DNA of 8,131 bases from Anaerolineae bacterium (GTDB lineage: Bacteria > Chloroflexota > Anaerolineae > 4572-78 > NAK82). Location: assembly GCA_030598425.1 (NCBI GenBank), contig JAUVPY010000095.1:1-8131 (forward strand). Direction: 5' to 3'. The notes beneath the pieces were generated by a model. That model saw nothing but the letters and a program-made list of their open reading frames with translations, made no database searches and was not told the origin of the DNA. Position numbers and translations under genes: made by a program. This document shows, piece by piece, positions 5,637-8,131 of this stretch (its first letter is position 1; each line of letters starts with the position of its first letter).

Positions 5637-7427
5637 ATGTATCATAAGTACGATGCAGTGATTGTCGGCGCTGGCGGTGCGGGGTTGATGGCCGCGCTTT
5701 ACGCCTCGCGGGGGGTAAACACGGCCGTTCTATCGAAGCTCTATCCCACGCGCTCGCACACCGGTACAGCCCAGGGGGGGATGGGCGCGGCGCTTGGCAA
5801 TCACGAGGAAGATAGTCCTGAATGGCATACCTTCGATACTATCAAGGGCAGCGACTACCTGGCTGACCAAGACGCCGTCAAGATAATGTGCTACGAAGCT
5901 GTGGACATTGTATATGAGCTAGAGCATATGGGCTTACCCTTCAACCGCACAGAGGAAGGCAGAATCGCCCAGCGTCCCTTTGGAGGACACACCAACAACG
6001 TTACCAATCAGCCGGTGCGCCGTGCCTGTTACGCAGCCGACCGGACCGGTCATATGATTCTTCAAACGCTCTATCAGCAGTGCATCAAGCACAATGTGAC
6101 CTTCTTTGACGAATTCCACGTGCTCGATCTGATTGTCGAAGATGGGGTGACCCGAGGGGTGGTAGCTGTCGAAATCGCCACTGGCGAGTTGCATGTTTTT
6201 CATGCCAAGGCGGTTCTCTTCGCCACTGGTGGTTGGGGTAAGGTGTGGAGTGTTACCAGTAACGCACATACCCTTACCGGTGATGGTCCAGCCATCGCCC
6301 TGCGCCGGGGCATCCCTTTAGAGGACATGGAGTTCTTCCAGTTCCATCCCACTGGCATCTACAAGATGGGCATCCTCATCACCGAGGGAGTGCGTGGTGA
6401 AGGGGGCGTGCTCATCAATAGCGGGGGGGAGCGTTTCATGGACAGCTACGCGCCCACCATTAAAGACCTGGCCTCTCGCGATGTGGTGTCTCGCGCCATC
6501 TACCTGGAGGTACGCGCTGGGCGAGGCGTCGATGGTAAAGACTACGTGCATCTGGACGTGCGACCCGAGACTGTCAATCACTATTTTGATCGAGATGGAA
6601 TAAAAAACCCTGATGGCACTCCCCGACGTATCACAGCCGAGGACATCGAGGCTAAACTGCCCGACATCGCTGATTTCACGCGTACCTACCTGGGAGTTGA
6701 TCCCGTCAGCCAGCCTGTGCCGGTCCAGCCCACCGCTCACTATGCTATGGGCGGCATCCCCACCGATGTGTGGGGGAGGGTGGTCATGGACGAGAAGAAC
6801 ACGGCTATGCCAGGTCTTTATGCCGCCGGCGAAGTCGCCTGCGTATCCGTACACGGTGCCAATCGGCTAGGAACAAATTCATTACTTGACATAAACGTCT
6901 TTGGCAAACGATCCGGAATCGATATGGTGCGATTCTGCCAGGAAAACGACTTGTTGCCTTTGCCCAAAGAGCCGGAGGCTTTTGCTCGAGAGCAACTGGA
7001 AGCGTTGCGTGGCCAGCAGAACGGGCGCGAACGGGCTGCTGACATCCGGCGCGAGATGCAGGACGTAATGATGGACTATGTGGGTGTCTTCCGCGAAGAA
7101 GAAGGTATCAAACAAGCGATCGACAAACTCAAAGAGCTGCAGGAGCGATATCAGCGCATGGCCCTCGACGATAAGGGGAGACGATTTAATACCGATGTGC
7201 TGGAGGCATGGGAATTAGGGGCGTTGCTCGAAATGGCTGAGGTGACTGCCGTGGCGGCGCTTGCTCGTACTGAAAGTCGGGGCGGCCACTACCGTGAAGA
7301 TTATTCCAAGCGTGACGACGAGAATTGGCTCAGGCACAGCCTGGCCTGGCGCAAGGATGGCAACATCGAACTTGGCTGTAAGCCAGTGACTATCACTGAT
7401 TATGAGCCTAAGGAGCGGGTATACTAA
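5637..7427 (+). CDS. sdhA: succinate dehydrogenase flavoprotein subunit SdhA
   Basis: The 596-residue catalytic subunit oxidises succinate to fumarate and reduces FAD (TCA cycle, respiratory chain), on the cytoplasmic face of the membrane. The dinucleotide-binding motif GAGGAG is at 11-16. H41 in SHTGTAQGG is the expected covalent FAD attachment site. Active-site landmarks include FHPTG (H237), [15 protein letters not shown] (254-268), RDVVSRAI (281-288, with the expected catalytic Arg at 286), PTAHYAMGG (H368) and [13 protein letters not shown] (R410). The C-terminal [13 protein letters not shown]...RDDENWLRH region is normal. No signal peptide is present. The start is the ATG at 5637, with GGAG (5624-5627) 9 bases upstream. 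Length fits SdhA and all key residues are present. Because the operon has two anchors and H41 is present, succinate oxidation is more likely than fumarate reduction, though sequence alone cannot exclude reversibility. Confidence 0.97.
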   Translation: MYHKYDAVIVGAGGAGLMAALYASRGVNTAVLSKLYPTRSHTGTAQGGMGAALGNHEEDSPEWHTFDTIKGSDYLADQDAVKIMCYEAVDIVYELEHMGLPFNRTEEGRIAQRPFGGHTNNVTNQPVRRACYAADRTGHMILQTLYQQCIKHNVTFFDEFHVLDLIVEDGVTRGVVAVEIATGELHVFHAKAVLFATGGWGKVWSVTSNAHTLTGDGPAIALRRGIPLEDMEFFQFHPTGIYKMGILITEGVRGEGGVLINSGGERFMDSYAPTIKDLASRDVVSRAIYLEVRAGRGVDGKDYVHLDVRPETVNHYFDRDGIKNPDGTPRRITAEDIEAKLPDIADFTRTYLGVDPVSQPVPVQPTAHYAMGGIPTDVWGRVVMDEKNTAMPGLYAAGEVACVSVHGANRLGTNSLLDINVFGKRSGIDMVRFCQENDLLPLPKEPEAFAREQLEALRGQQNGRERAADIRREMQDVMMDYVGVFREEEGIKQAIDKLKELQERYQRMALDDKGRRFNTDVLEAWELGALLEMAEVTAVAALARTESRGGHYREDYSKRDDENWLRHSLAWRKDGNIELGCKPVTITDYEPKERVY

Positions 7428-7449
7428 AAGGGAAAGGGTATCTGTTGGT

Positions 7450-8131
7450 ATGAAGATTAAACTAAAGATTCGCCGCTTCAATCCCGAAACTGATAAGAAG
7501 CCTTGGTGGGGTAAATACGAGATAGAAGTTGAGCCTGCTGACCGGGTGCTGGATGCCCTGCACTATGTGAAGTGGTACCAGGATGGCACCCTGACCCTGC
7601 GACGTTCGTGCGCTCACGGCGTCTGTGGCTCTGACGCGATGCGAATCAATGGACGTAACCGGCTGGCCTGTAAGGTGCTGATCAAAGACGCAGGGCGCAG
7701 AATCACTGTCGAGCCAATCCTGGGGCTTCCGGTCATCAAGGACCTGGTAGTGGATATGGAGCCTTTCATGGCCCACTATCGTTCGGTGATGCCTTATCTG
7801 GTCAACGATGGGCCGGCGCCGGGCACAGAGCGCCTACAGAGTACTGAAGAGCGTGAACGCTTTGACGACACCACCCAGTGTATATTGTGCGCTGCCTGCA
7901 CTACTTCATGCCCGTCATTCTGGGCCAAGGGGGAATACGTTGGACCGGCGGCTATTGTGCAAGCCCACCGCTTTGTTTTCGACAGTCGGGACCGAGCCAG
8001 CCACGAGCGTCTGAGCATAATGGCGGATGCCGATGGCGTCTGGCGCTGTCGGACCATCTACAATTGCACGGAGGCCTGCCCACGCGACATCCAGGTCACC
8101 CAGGCCATCGCTGAGGTGAAAAAGGAGATGC
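7450..8131 (+). CDS. sdhB: succinate dehydrogenase iron-sulfur subunit SdhB (3' end cut by the window)
   Basis: The 227 visible residues carry electrons from FAD in SdhA to quinone. The 2Fe-2S ligands are C54, C59, D62 and C74. The third ligand is Asp rather than Cys, as in E. coli SdhB. The 4Fe-4S ligands are C144, C147, C150 and C210, and the 3Fe-4S ligands are C154, C200 and C206. All three clusters are therefore intact. Near the quinone pocket, W158 follows CPSF. Position 201 is Arg (CRTIYNC) where E. coli has the quinone-contacting H207, a pattern I recall from actinobacterial enzymes that use menaquinone. The ATG at 7450 has AAAGGG (7433-7438) 11 bases upstream, a rather long spacing, 22 bases after sdhA. 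SdhB is usually 230-250 residues, so little is missing beyond the edge. Confidence 0.96.
   Translation, partial: MKIKLKIRRFNPETDKKPWWGKYEIEVEPADRVLDALHYVKWYQDGTLTLRRSCAHGVCGSDAMRINGRNRLACKVLIKDAGRRITVEPILGLPVIKDLVVDMEPFMAHYRSVMPYLVNDGPAPGTERLQSTEERERFDDTTQCILCAACTTSCPSFWAKGEYVGPAAIVQAHRFVFDSRDRASHERLSIMADADGVWRCRTIYNCTEACPRDIQVTQAIAEVKKEM

Noticed and set aside
1990..6429. Runs of seven G in the AI-2E gene and sdhA (near 1992, 5774 and 6423) as possible programmed frameshift sites
   Set aside because: All conserved motifs before and after each run stay in one frame, so they simply encode glycine pairs.
6318..6854. A 178-codon open frame antisense to sdhA, and others like it at 3473-3961 and 5934-6269
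   Set aside because: These lie fully opposite highly conserved coding sequence and have no recognisable motifs or start signals.
1..8131. Search for insertion sequences, CRISPR repeats, phage genes, defence or biosynthetic clusters
   Set aside because: No transposase, regularly spaced repeats, terminal inverted repeats or such gene families were seen. The content is housekeeping.

Overview
The window is a conventional bacterial chromosomal segment. It contains eight intact or nearly intact genes, one short conserved-looking gene on the minus strand, and one gene remnant. Everything of substance except the short gene reads on the plus strand. No mobile element, CRISPR array, tRNA or rRNA was seen. 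Base composition is moderately GC-rich. Most starts are preceded by a purine-rich Shine-Dalgarno sequence. The promoters resemble the standard housekeeping sigma consensus. The gene families, the zinc-finger-less DnaJ next to GrpE, the actinobacterial/Thermus-like SdhB motifs and the small Arg-rich protein fit a Chloroflexota (Anaerolineae-like) bacterium best. This assignment is inference from remembered protein flavour, not a search.

Left part (1-2480): a stomatin-like slipin gene ends in a strong intrinsic terminator, followed by an AI-2E/PerM-type multi-pass membrane protein. The terminator stem covers the first possible start codon of the second gene, so the true start is almost certainly the ATG at 934. 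A 58-residue basic protein lies convergently on the minus strand and has its own good promoter.

Centre (2481-4583): a 362-base divergent intergenic region, rich in short dyads, separates the small minus-strand gene from grpE-dnaJ, the two co-chaperones of an Hsp70 machine. dnaK is not in the window. Directly after dnaJ is a piece that encodes only the C-terminal end of a universal stress protein. It is read as a decayed gene.

Right part (4584-8131): a near-consensus promoter (TTGACT, 16 bases, TATAAT) and a leader containing a terminator-like hairpin precede sdhC-sdhD-sdhA-sdhB. This operon encodes succinate dehydrogenase / respiratory Complex II: two heme-b membrane anchors, the FAD subunit and the three-cluster iron-sulfur subunit. 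sdhB runs off the right edge and probably lacks only a few C-terminal residues.

I found no evidence of an undescribed system. The observations most worth checking are the sdh leader hairpin, the dyad-rich grpE upstream region, the conserved-looking small basic protein and the Usp remnant.
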